64,000 nt of DNA from contig NZ_LN909046.1 in assembly GCF_001486585.1 (NCBI RefSeq), positions 186,001 through 250,000 of the forward strand, read 5' to 3'. The first letter of the stretch is position 1. Every line of letters begins with the position of its first letter. The notes under the pieces were generated by a model. The model did no database searches, was not told where the DNA came from, and saw only the letters and a program-made list of their open reading frames with translations. The position numbers and the translations under genes were made by a program. Shown here in pieces: positions 8,750 through 16,075 of this stretch. The stretch is from Paenibacillus senegalimassiliensis. Lineage in GTDB: Bacteria > Bacillota > Bacilli > Paenibacillales > Paenibacillaceae.

Positions 8750-9253
8750 ATGGGAAGAAGACGTATACATGTATATCATGCCTTGTTCAGTCCACTGCCA
8801 GTTGACGAGACAGCCACCCGGGCAGCCGTAGAACGGCGCTTGGAAGAGGTGCGGCAATACCGGCAAATCGGGCTGATTCGCCAAGAGGCTTTTGTTACCG
8901 CCAAGTACGAGCCGCGATATCAAGGTGGAGGGGGAGTCAGCAACCCTACAGAGCGATTGGCTATTATGAATGCGGACAAGGAAGCGGAACTGATTCGCAA
9001 GTCCGAACTGCTTGAGCTGGCGATGGAGCGACTATCGGAGGATCAGCAGGAGGTTATTGGGCGGAGCTATCTCAGCCGGGAGGGCGAATATGATTTTATC
9101 AGTTGCGGGGAGATGGGTATTAGCGACCGGACCTATCGCCGAATCAAAGCCAGTGCCATCCGACTCTTGGCGGCAGCAATGGGCCTTGAAGTCTATGAGA
9201 AAGAAGAACGTTCACGTACTGAGCATAGGAAAACAAAGCATGAAGTCGGCTGA
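8750..9253 (+). CDS. ArpU/sigma-like phage late-gene regulator
   Basis: A 167-residue basic protein whose second half (about residues 85-145) looks like sigma-70 region 4 or the ArpU/RinA-type late activators: LSEDQQEVIGRSYL, then a recognition-helix-like MGISDRTYRRIKASAIRLLA. AAGGAGGAG precedes the ATG. It is the first gene under the repressed promoter and is followed at once by a terminator, so it is a stand-alone early gene. By analogy with Xpf of PBSX it would switch on the tail genes. The triple 11-bp repeat downstream at 9340 is a plausible target; that link is inference. Confidence 0.75.
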   Translation: MGRRRIHVYHALFSPLPVDETATRAAVERRLEEVRQYRQIGLIRQEAFVTAKYEPRYQGGGGVSNPTERLAIMNADKEAELIRKSELLELAMERLSEDQQEVIGRSYLSREGEYDFISCGEMGISDRTYRRIKASAIRLLAAAMGLEVYEKEERSRTEHRKTKHEVG

Positions 9254-9267
9254 GGCCGGCTTTTTTT
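9244..9267 (+). terminator. Intrinsic terminator after the ArpU-like gene
   Basis: A 7-bp stem (AGTCGGC/GCCGGCT, one G-U pair) with a short loop is followed by seven T residues. The stem begins inside the last codons of the regulator gene. It separates the early gene from the structural operon. Confidence 0.8.
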
Positions 9268-9339
9268 GTGCGCTGAAAAGGAGATCGGGTGAAGGGAAAT
9301 CGCTATTCTTCCTATTAATATAAGCAGTTGGAGCCACTT

Positions 9340-9372
9340 GTCCGGTTGCTGTCCGATAGCTGTCCGCTGGAT
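9340..9372 (+). repeat. Three tandem 11-bp direct repeats, candidate activator site
   Basis: GTCCGGTTGCT, GTCCGATAGCT and GTCCGCTGGAT lie head to tail without spacing. Eleven bases is about one helical turn, so the GTCCG cores face the same side of the DNA. The block sits between the early-gene terminator and the tail operon, where the late promoter should be. No consensus sigma-A promoter is evident downstream, which fits activator- or alternative-sigma-dependent transcription. Confidence 0.5.
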
Positions 9373-9483
9373 GGCCCTCCGCTTCGTTTCCAGGGTGTTA
9401 AATTGGTAGTGTGGGAAGCGGAGGCACAGATGATTCAGTTAACCATCTGATCCATCGCTCCCGGCAATAGAGAATAAGGAAAG

Positions 9484-9517
9484 CCGCTGCAATTCTTCCA
9501 AAGAATCGGCGGTTTTT
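9484..9517 (+). terminator. Terminator/attenuator in front of the structural operon
   Basis: Stems CCGC/GCGG and ATTCTT/AAGAAT enclose a three-base loop and are followed by TTTTT. It lies only 20 bases before the first structural-operon gene, so it either insulates the operon or must be read through, which would permit antitermination control. Confidence 0.6.
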
Positions 9518-9537
9518 GATTTGGGAGGCCTTGCAGG

Positions 9538-9696
9538 ATGCGAAATAAGAATAAAACGCCGCCACCGGAGTCCACGGATGAATGGATTCAGCCCTTAAAG
9601 TGCCAGGGCTGTATTTGGGGCCGGCTGGAAGGAACCAAGCAGTTTTGTGGCTTGCCGCGTTGCGTGCTTGATTTGGATGAGCTGGAAAGGAGGTGA
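9538..9696 (+). CDS. Small four-cysteine protein at the head of the tail operon
   Basis: A 52-residue ORF starting with ATG nine bases after GGGAGG. It has four cysteines in the pattern CQGC...FCGLPRC, which suggests a small zinc knuckle. I do not recognise a named family. Small Cys-rich proteins often lie at the left edge of phage structural operons. The stop overlaps the following gene's start region, and its last codons contain that gene's ribosome-binding site. Confidence 0.6.
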   Translation: MRNKNKTPPPESTDEWIQPLKCQGCIWGRLEGTKQFCGLPRCVLDLDELERR

Positions 9697-10199
9697 TCAT
9701 CATTGGCGAAGCGATAAATGGAGCCGCCGCCTCAAATTTAACTTTGGGGGATTCCTGGCTGACCGCGCTTGCGGCCTGGTCAATGGGTGCGCTTGGACCG
9801 GAGTGGAAGGTCTATACGATTCTTTGGCCTGAAGACATGGCTCGTCCGGCGATTCTATGGAAGCTCATGGGGATGGAGGTCAACCCTGTTGGCCCGGCGT
9901 CCTTTGAGGTGCGCAGCCAAATGTCGGCCTGGGTGCGGGGACAGGATGCCGAGCAAGAGCAAACGGCTTTGACCGGATTGCTCGAGGCTCTGGGGGTGGC
10001 GATTAAAGTTCCGCTGGATGAAGCGGCCCGTACTTATATGCGGGTGGTGGAGCCAAGGCTGGCGTTGCCGCTGGACGAGACCTCAGAAGGGGCGGCTGCA
10101 CTCGGCAGGCTTACCGTTACGCTGGTGCGGCGAATGTCCGGGCCTGTGCAGGAAGCCCCGCTTATGCAATATGTACAATATCAATCGAAGATGAGGTGA
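9693..10199 (+). CDS. Putative tail terminator/completion protein (XkdJ position)
   Basis: It precedes the sheath gene, where contractile-tail clusters encode the protein that caps the tube. It has about 166 residues with no signal or membrane segment; segments such as VYTILWPEDM and RLTVTLVRRM fit a compact alpha/beta fold, but I cannot assign a family firmly. The start is odd. The in-frame GTG at 9693 lies within the strong AAAGGAGG, whereas an in-frame ATT at 9702 is eight bases after it, the ideal distance. No ATG or TTG sits at that distance in frame, so a rare AUU start is possible. Confidence 0.6.
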   Translation: MIIIGEAINGAAASNLTLGDSWLTALAAWSMGALGPEWKVYTILWPEDMARPAILWKLMGMEVNPVGPASFEVRSQMSAWVRGQDAEQEQTALTGLLEALGVAIKVPLDEAARTYMRVVEPRLALPLDETSEGAAALGRLTVTLVRRMSGPVQEAPLMQYVQYQSKMR

Positions 10200-10459
10200 A
10201 GAGGTTGGCAACTCAGAAGGTGAAATTAGCGGCATCCCGCAATAAGGCGCCGGTTAACTCCGCAGCACCAGGGAAGCTCAGAAGCACAAGCCCGCTGCCA
10301 AGTTATACGTATAGCGAGCTGCTCGCTGCATCGGAGATGCTGCTTGGCGTTAAGCCGGAGGTATTTGCGGGAGCGGCGATAGGTTTGGAAGAGGAAAAGT
10401 TGCGTGTGGATGTAGCCAAACGTTTGGTCAAACAATTTTTGGGAAGGAAGGTGCGGTAA
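10196..10459 (+). CDS. Small hypothetical tail-operon protein
   Basis: An ORF of up to 87 residues overlapping the previous stop (GTGA-type junction). A basic, Pro/Ser-rich N-terminal half is followed by a predicted helical half with SELLAASEMLLGV and KLRVDVAKRLVKQFLG. The start could be GTG at 10196 or TTG at 10205; neither has an ideal ribosome-binding site, so coupled translation is likely. It lies directly before the sheath gene and may be an assembly factor. No family recognised. Confidence 0.55.
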   Translation: MKRLATQKVKLAASRNKAPVNSAAPGKLRSTSPLPSYTYSELLAASEMLLGVKPEVFAGAAIGLEEEKLRVDVAKRLVKQFLGRKVR

Positions 10460-10461
10460 GT

Positions 10462-11919
10462 ATGGCAGGAGGAACTTGGAGTTTAACGGATCAGCCGGTG
10501 TTGCCGGGACTGTATATGAATTTTGTGAGTGCGGCAGGAAATGCGATTCAAGCGGGGGCGCGTGGGGTTGTAGTGGCTCCGGTCAAGGCCCATTGGGGTC
10601 CGGTGGGACAATTCGTGGAGGTGTCTAGTGAAGCGGCGATTCGCGAGTTGTTCTCGGAGGATGCTTCCGAAGGAGCAACCGCGTTCACTACATTATATTT
10701 GGCCTTGCTTAGCGGGCCGCAGAAGCTGCTGGCTTATCGACTGGCCGACAGTACAGCCGCCGCCGCGTCTGTGACGCTTGAGGATGAAGCTACTGCGGGC
10801 GTATTGGTGCTCAAAGCCAAATATCCTGGTCAACGGGGGAACGACTTCCGCGTGACGTTACAGCCTAGCTTGACGGTTCCGGGTAGCAAGGAATTGAAGC
10901 TGTATGAAGGAACCACATTGCTGCGTACGTTTGTGGCAGGAGACAGCTCGACTGTAGCGGTGGCCGCGGCCATCAACGGAGATCCGGCCAATCTGTGGAT
11001 CACGGCTGAGGAGATGGGTGACGGTGTGCTGGTGGATGTATCCGGAGCAGCTTTGAGCGGCGGGGAGAGCGGTATTTCCGGCATTACTCATGCCGAATAC
11101 ACAAGCGCTCTGTCCGCTTTTGAAACTCAAGATTTCCATGTCTTGACACTTGATGGAGTTGCGGAGGCTGCATTGCACACTAGTGTTGTGGCATGGGTCA
11201 AGCGTGTTCGCGAGGAAGGCAAGGGTATTATTGCCGTACTTGGCGGCTCTGATACGGATGACGCGGCTGCCGATGCTGTTAGCAAAGCGGTGACGCGTAG
11301 CGCTTTGATCGATTATGAAGGCATCATCAATGTGGGGACAGGTGCTGTATTGAATGGAACCTCGTATTCATCTGCCCAGGTGGCAGCTTGGGTGGCAGGT
11401 CTCATCGCAGGTCAGCCGCTCAAGGCATCGACAACGTATGCGGCTTCTCCATTTGATGATGTGACCCGGCGTTGGACGCGTTCCGAGCAGGAGCAGGCCG
11501 TGAAGGGAGGAGTATTCCTGCTGGTGCATGACGGACGCCGAGTGAAGGTGTTGCGAGGTGTGAACAGCTTAATTTCCCCGCGTGAGGGTCAGAACAAAGG
11601 CTGGAAGAAGATTCGCAAAATTCGTGTCATCGACCAGATTAATGCAGACCTGCAACGTACGGCTGAGGATGCCTATATCGGTAAGGTTAACAACACCGAG
11701 GAAGGTCGACTCGCGCTGATTGGCGCAGGCAAGCAGTATTTGCAAACACTGGCCGCAGAAAATGTTATTGAAGGCACCGGCTTTGATGTGACGCTGGACC
11801 CGCGCTTTTACGGCACAGCACCACAATTTACGCCGGAAGATGATCAGGTCTTCTTGTCCTGGACGGCGGACGACACCGATGTGATGGAACAAATTTTCGG
11901 CACGTTCTACGTGCAATAA
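10462..11919 (+). CDS. xkdK: Contractile tail sheath protein (XkdK-like)
   Basis: At 485 residues it is the length of PBSX-type sheaths. It polymerises around the tube and contracts to drive it through the target envelope. Supporting features are the N-terminal APVKAHWGPVGQ segment (handshake-arm region), a variable alanine-rich middle, and the conserved C-terminal domain with FLLVHDGRRVKVLRGVNSL, a VIDQINADLQR segment, and the final strand that links subunits. GGAAGG precedes the ATG. The tube gene follows 22 bases later, the invariant sheath-tube order of contractile injection systems. Confidence 0.9.
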   Translation: MAGGTWSLTDQPVLPGLYMNFVSAAGNAIQAGARGVVVAPVKAHWGPVGQFVEVSSEAAIRELFSEDASEGATAFTTLYLALLSGPQKLLAYRLADSTAAAASVTLEDEATAGVLVLKAKYPGQRGNDFRVTLQPSLTVPGSKELKLYEGTTLLRTFVAGDSSTVAVAAAINGDPANLWITAEEMGDGVLVDVSGAALSGGESGISGITHAEYTSALSAFETQDFHVLTLDGVAEAALHTSVVAWVKRVREEGKGIIAVLGGSDTDDAAADAVSKAVTRSALIDYEGIINVGTGAVLNGTSYSSAQVAAWVAGLIAGQPLKASTTYAASPFDDVTRRWTRSEQEQAVKGGVFLLVHDGRRVKVLRGVNSLISPREGQNKGWKKIRKIRVIDQINADLQRTAEDAYIGKVNNTEEGRLALIGAGKQYLQTLAAENVIEGTGFDVTLDPRFYGTAPQFTPEDDQVFLSWTADDTDVMEQIFGTFYVQ

Positions 11920-11941
11920 AGAATAGGGGAGGAACAAAACA

Positions 11942-12358
11942 ATGGCACAATTTCTTGATCCCGGCCGCGTAGTTATGGGTACGTTCGGCCAGATTTTTAT
12001 CGAAGGGGCTTGGCAGTCCAATTTGAACCACCTGGAAGCCAATGTGGAAGCGGAGAAGAAGGAGCTTAATCTCGTTGGCACGGAATACACGGTATTCAAG
12101 CTGGGACGCAAAAAAGGCACCGGCACGATGAGCGGCTATAAGGTGACCTCGGATATGATCGTCCGTGGCTTCCAGAAGTTCTCGATCATTCATAAGCTGG
12201 ATGATCCCGAAGCCTACGGCTTTGAGCGCATTCAATTGAACAATTGCATGGTGGACCGCATTCAACTCGCGAACTGGACCGCAGGCGAAGAGATCGTGGA
12301 GGAAACGCCGTTTACATTTGAATCCTACGAACTGCTTGATCCAATTGTTGCTTCTTAA
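11942..12358 (+). CDS. xkdM: Tail tube protein (XkdM-like)
   Basis: A 138-residue protein of the size and position of the PBSX tube subunit, which stacks as hexameric rings inside the sheath. Typical elements are the N-terminal GTFGQIFIEG strand pair, the charged VEAEKKELNLVG loop and the C-terminal VEETPFTFESYELLDPI strand. AGGGGAGG precedes the ATG. It is followed by an unusual non-coding stretch instead of the next gene. Confidence 0.88.
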   Translation: MAQFLDPGRVVMGTFGQIFIEGAWQSNLNHLEANVEAEKKELNLVGTEYTVFKLGRKKGTGTMSGYKVTSDMIVRGFQKFSIIHKLDDPEAYGFERIQLNNCMVDRIQLANWTAGEEIVEETPFTFESYELLDPIVAS

Positions 12359-12820
12359 TGGGAAGAAGATGGGGTAACTGTGAGCGTGGTTTAACAGGAT
12401 AGGCGACGGATGGAGCGGGGGAGACAGCAGGATGGTCTGATGGCTTGGTGGCTATGAAGTGGGCGCAAGTGATGATGCCTGAAGAGTAGGGCTAGGCACG
12501 AGGGATGGCGTGTTTGAGGAAGAGACGGGAGTAGCTCGTCATGGCTAGGAAGTTGTGGTGGCCTAAGGTAGAACGGTGTGCGTTTGGTGTCAATCAAGAA
12601 AGCACCAAGTCCTGGGGCGGTGCAAGGAATCCGAAGTTCCTAACTCCTAAACTCTGAAGCTCCCAAGCTCCCAAGCTCCCCCTGCTGTCTTGCTCCGTCT
12701 TTATTTAGCGAGCTTTCTGTCTGCCTGGGCCATACGTCTTAATAGATGGATTGGTTATGGTATGGAAGAGGCTTGAATTTAAAATTTATAATTTCTGAAG
12801 TGAAGAAGGAGGAACTGATC
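12359..12820 (+). other. 462-base non-coding island between tube and chaperone genes
   Basis: No supported ORF on either strand. The first ~250 bases are G-rich and C-poor on the plus strand. Near 12657-12682 an eight-base unit (AGCTCCCA) repeats almost three times. The only gene signal is the ribosome-binding site for the chaperone at the right end. Such a gap is out of character with the tightly packed genes around it; it may be a decayed gene or carry RNA structure. Confidence 0.5.
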
Positions 12821-13294
12821 TTGAGTGAACATACACCTTATGATCCTGTGAATGAGCAGGAGATTCTGGACGGGCTGTTTGAGACAGCCGCTAATTTGCC
12901 CGAGGAGACGGTCTTCATCGGCCGCTTGGGTTTGCGCGTGACTTTACGGGGGTTGACTTCAAGCAAGGTGGACGCTATTCGTGAGCGTTGCACCATTCGC
13001 AAGACAACGAAAGGCCATATTACTGAAAAAATTGACAGCGAGCTGTTTAATGCAGTGTTGATTAAGGAAGCAACCTCTGCGCTTGAAGTGGTGAAGAAGG
13101 ATTCCACCGGGGAGACGGCTAGTGGCGTGAAGCTGAGTGGTTGGGGCGACGATCGTCTGGTCAGCCGCTTGAAGTTGTCGGGTGGCGAAGAGGCCGTGCG
13201 TCGTTTGCTGCTAGCTGGGGAACTGGACGCTGTGGGCGACAAGGTGCTGGAAATTTCCGGCTTTGGCGTGGATATTGAAGACGTAAAAAACTAA
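12821..13294 (+). CDS. xkdN: Tail assembly chaperone, short form (XkdN-like)
   Basis: A 157-residue acidic protein of the XkdN/gpG class that coats the tape measure during assembly. The start is TTG at 12821, eight bases after AAGGAGG; the open frame extends to 12746 but has no translation signal there. It begins SEHTPYDPVNEQEILDGLF, includes LRGLTSSKVDAIRERC and ends VDIEDVKN. The last codons contain the heptamer A-AAA-AAC, so part of the ribosomes should shift and make a longer form. Confidence 0.8.
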   Translation: MSEHTPYDPVNEQEILDGLFETAANLPEETVFIGRLGLRVTLRGLTSSKVDAIRERCTIRKTTKGHITEKIDSELFNAVLIKEATSALEVVKKDSTGETASGVKLSGWGDDRLVSRLKLSGGEEAVRRLLLAGELDAVGDKVLEISGFGVDIEDVKN

Positions 13295-13434
13295 TCAGCT
13301 CCGGTGGCCAGACCACGCTGCTATTCCACATGTGGACCCGGCATCATCTGCGCCCCGGAGAATATTGGTCACTGCCCAAGGGAGAGCGCCTGCTGCTGCG
13401 GGCCTTCACAGAGCGGGAATTGGAACTGATGTGA
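12821..13434 (+). CDS. Tail assembly chaperone, -1 frameshifted long form
   Basis: Slippage on A-AAA-AAC (13285-13291), immediately before the TAA, moves the ribosome into the -1 frame starting at base 13291. That frame is open for 47 codons to the TGA at 13432-13434, giving about 204 residues. The extension looks like real protein: it reads LLFHMWTRHHLRPGEYW and then LPKGERLLLRAFTERELELM, which matches the small second chaperone domain (gpT-like) expected upstream of the tape measure. The same arrangement is known for gpG/gpGT of lambda and for many myophages. No start codon or ribosome-binding site serves the extension alone. Confidence 0.75.
13285..13320 (+). promoter_or_regulatory. Programmed -1 frameshift signal
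   Basis: The canonical slippery heptamer A-AAA-AAC is in the right phase (GTA AAA AAC TAA). Four bases downstream of it, CAGC pairs with GCTG and GTGG with CCAC around the loop CCAGA, forming a two-part stem with a 4-base bulge. Slippery site, adjacent stop and a stimulatory stem together make the standard signal. Confidence 0.75.
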
Positions 13435-13552
13435 ATAACGGAGAGGCGTTATGCGCTTCCACATGGCGGCTGGCGTTGCGTTGTGTGGCGGCAAACCTGG
13501 TGGCTGACGTTACTTTGTGGATTTAAGTGACGAGGAGCAGCTTGCTGAATGA

Positions 13553-13742
13553 ATTATAGGGAAATACTCCTGTTAATTCACCGAATTTGGTGGATTATGG
13601 GTAATTAACTGGAATTCCTCCTGTTAATATTTTGGAAATCGTTGTTTTTGGCCTGAATGGTCAAAATTAGCTGGAGCTTTTCCAGTTAAGTTGCTCTACG
13701 GCTGGAAATACACGGAATTAACATGAGTTTTTCCAGCTAAAT
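13553..13742. repeat. Four imperfect palindromic repeats in a non-coding island before the tape measure gene
   Basis: About 24-base units at 13553-13578, 13605-13630, 13667-13690 and 13718-13742 share the pattern TTAaCTGGA...TCCtGTTAA, with period roughly 45-65. The third is a clear hairpin (CTGGA/TCCAG). The whole stretch 13435-13852 is AT-rich and holds no supported gene; it ends with AAAGGAGG of the tape measure gene. They may be dispersed palindromes rather than phage sequence. Confidence 0.5.
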
Positions 13743-13852
13743 CAACGTATGAGGCAGCTTCATCGGTCAACTTGGACTACCTGCATTTAATTATAGATCA
13801 TGTAGAAGCTACTGCAATCCATTTAAGTAGAGAAAGGAGGTAATCGCAACTT

Positions 13853-15406
13853 ATGGCAGAAAATCAGAGCAATGAGCTTGATATACAGATCAATAGCACG
13901 GATATCGACCGGACGGAGAAGAAGCTTCGCGGGTTGGATCGGCTGTTGGAGCAAACGCGTCGACGAGCCGTATTATTGGGCAAAACTCGAATGAATCCGA
14001 CCATTACCCTGGTTGATCGTTTCAGTTCAGCCGCTGGCAAAATCAGTGACTCTTTAAAAAGACTAAATCAAACTCAGGCTATGCCTGTAGTCCGACTAGG
14101 TGCAAATCAAGCGATAAATTCCGTTCGCGAGCTTCGTGGATCGCTGGCTTCCCTGACAGGTACGCCTTGGCGCGTTTCCGTGGCAGGAGTCGATTGGGAA
14201 GTAGCGGTGGGAGACTCCTTCACAGCATGGATGAGCTCTGACGGAAAAGCGACGCTCCAGCGCATCTCATCTTCTATTAGTCAAGCGCTGGGGGATGGTA
14301 TGAGAGAGTTTGCAAAACAAGCTTTTGAGTGGGAAAGCAAACCTAATAAGAAAAGTTTGAATGCTAGTGATAGTATTCTAAACAAAAAACGGATACCTGA
14401 ATTTGGCAAGGACGGAAACTATACAGGGGAAGACTTCTTAAAAGAGGTACTATCACCAACTGAGATGTATTCCAGTGAAAACAGGCTATATAGTCCAAGT
14501 AGTTCGAGAGGAAGTTTTGGATCGACTTCTCCCGAGGAAATAACTCCTTTATCTTTCATTGGAGACGTTGGCGAAGAATATCTGAAAGATCGATCTAAAG
14601 ATTATTCTAATGATAAGTTTTCAGAATGGGGAGGAAAACTGAAGGAGTTGTGGCATAAGAAGTGGCCTGAAATAAGTGCGCGGTTTGAACCAAAATCAGG
14701 TGAATCTGTAATGGATTCTCTTACAAAATGGGGATCAAAGGGTGGGAAATTACTGGGGAAAGCTAAACCTGTGTTGAGTAAAGTAGGTGGACCTGCAGGT
14801 TTGCTTTTTGATGCTATTGATTTCGCTTCTGCTGATACACCAAGAGAGAAGACACAAAAAGTAACTTCTGCTGTTTTTTCTGCCGTAGCTGGTAGCTATC
14901 TTGGGCTGGGATTAGCAACGGTGCTTTCAGCAACAGGGCCTCAAGGTACTGCCTTGGGTGCTGTTATTGGTGGAACTGTCGGCGGAGTCCTAGGTGGGTA
15001 TGCAGGTGACTATTTTGGGGGACTGCTATATGACCTTGTAAATGGTGAATTAGATATAGCACCTAATAAAAAAACTCGAGAATTTTCTACCCGAGTTATT
15101 CCATCCAGCGTGCAAGGAATTACGGCTCCATCAGAGCCGCCTGTTCCTAAGGTTATGGGGACACCGATTTCGGATTATTACGAGTTGCCTGAGTCCGTGA
15201 GGGAGAAGATCCCTGGATATGGAGGGACAACAACGTATAAACCGGCCCCCACTTTTCCTCCTCCAAACCCAATCAACGTCACTATCTCCCCCGGCGCACT
15301 CAGTCTGACGGTGAACAAGGACGAGATTAACTATAAGGAACTGGCGGAAAAGATGGGGATAAAACTGGCCGACGCCATGCGGATGGCCATGCAAAATGTG
15401 AAGTAG
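13853..15406 (+). CDS. Tape measure protein (short)
   Basis: It sets tail length and is threaded through the tube. It follows the frameshifted chaperone, has a coiled-coil N-terminus (DIDRTEKKLRGLDRLLEQT), an internal glycine-zipper/hydrophobic region near residues 345-400 (ALGAVIGGTVGGVLGGYAG) and a C-terminal helix (ELAEKMGIKLADAMRMAM). At 517 residues it is far shorter than PBSX XkdO (over 1,300 from memory). At about 0.15 nm per residue it predicts a tail of about 80 nm. Bases ~14320-15110, encoding the middle, are clearly more AT-rich than the flanks, which suggests a replaced segment. AAAGGAGG precedes the ATG. Confidence 0.75.
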   Translation: MAENQSNELDIQINSTDIDRTEKKLRGLDRLLEQTRRRAVLLGKTRMNPTITLVDRFSSAAGKISDSLKRLNQTQAMPVVRLGANQAINSVRELRGSLASLTGTPWRVSVAGVDWEVAVGDSFTAWMSSDGKATLQRISSSISQALGDGMREFAKQAFEWESKPNKKSLNASDSILNKKRIPEFGKDGNYTGEDFLKEVLSPTEMYSSENRLYSPSSSRGSFGSTSPEEITPLSFIGDVGEEYLKDRSKDYSNDKFSEWGGKLKELWHKKWPEISARFEPKSGESVMDSLTKWGSKGGKLLGKAKPVLSKVGGPAGLLFDAIDFASADTPREKTQKVTSAVFSAVAGSYLGLGLATVLSATGPQGTALGAVIGGTVGGVLGGYAGDYFGGLLYDLVNGELDIAPNKKTREFSTRVIPSSVQGITAPSEPPVPKVMGTPISDYYELPESVREKIPGYGGTTTYKPAPTFPPPNPINVTISPGALSLTVNKDEINYKELAEKMGIKLADAMRMAMQNVK

Positions 15407-15421
15407 GAGGGAGGTCTGGCG

Positions 15422-16075
15422 ATGAGTACAACAGAGATACATTTGATCGACGGGGCGGGCAATGATTTTTATTTTCCCGTTAATCCGGATGAGATCACGA
15501 TCTCCCGCAGCAAGGGGCTGGAGACTGTAAGCATTTTGTCGCTTGGCGAGTACGATGTTTCGGGTGGAGAGAAGGTGAAGGAAATTGCCTTCTCTTCTTT
15601 TTTTCCTGTGGCGTATGATCCGGGCTACTGCAACTATGAAAATCTCCCCGATCCCCAGGAGGCGATGAACCACCTAACGACGCTGATGAACAGCAAATCC
15701 CCGGTGCGGCTGATTATTTCGGGCACGGCAGTGAATGTGCTGGTGACGCTGGCTGCACATGGCAGCAGCTTTAGGGGCGGTGAGCCAGGGGAGGTTTATT
15801 TTGATTTGACCGCGCGAAGCTGGCGGGAGATGAAGGTGCATACAAGTGCAGCAGCATCAGCATCCGGAGCGGCGGCGGGCAAGCCCAACCGACCTGATAC
15901 GAAGCAGCCTTCCAAGACCTATGTGGTCAAAGCGGGAGATTCGTTATCGAAAATTGCCAAGCTGGAGCTTGGGGATAGCGCAAAATGGCGGCAAATCTAC
16001 AGCGCCAATCAGCAGACCATCGGGAAGGACCCGAACCGCATTAAGCCAGGTCAGAAGCTGGTGATGCCGCAATGA
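15422..16075 (+). CDS. xkdP: LysM-domain tail hub protein (XkdP-like)
   Basis: 217 residues. The N-terminal ~140 form the conserved hub domain, which links tube and baseplate. After a Pro/Ala linker comes a LysM domain at about residues 160-216 (TYVVKAGDSLSKIAK, then IKPGQKLVMP) that binds glycan strands. It follows the tape measure, as XkdP does in PBSX. AGGAGGGAGG precedes the ATG and the stop overlaps the next ATG (ATGA). Confidence 0.88.
   Translation: MSTTEIHLIDGAGNDFYFPVNPDEITISRSKGLETVSILSLGEYDVSGGEKVKEIAFSSFFPVAYDPGYCNYENLPDPQEAMNHLTTLMNSKSPVRLIISGTAVNVLVTLAAHGSSFRGGEPGEVYFDLTARSWREMKVHTSAAASASGAAAGKPNRPDTKQPSKTYVVKAGDSLSKIAKLELGDSAKWRQIYSANQQTIGKDPNRIKPGQKLVMPQ

Noticed and set aside
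12391-12597. Minus-strand ORF of 68 codons in the non-coding island
   Set aside because: His/Pro/Leu-rich translation typical of the complement of G-rich DNA, opposite to the operon and without a translation signal.
13332-13526. 64-codon plus-strand ORF after the chaperone gene
   Set aside because: It lies in the wrong frame relative to the frameshift extension (13291-13434), has no ribosome-binding site and low-complexity Ala/Arg-rich translation.
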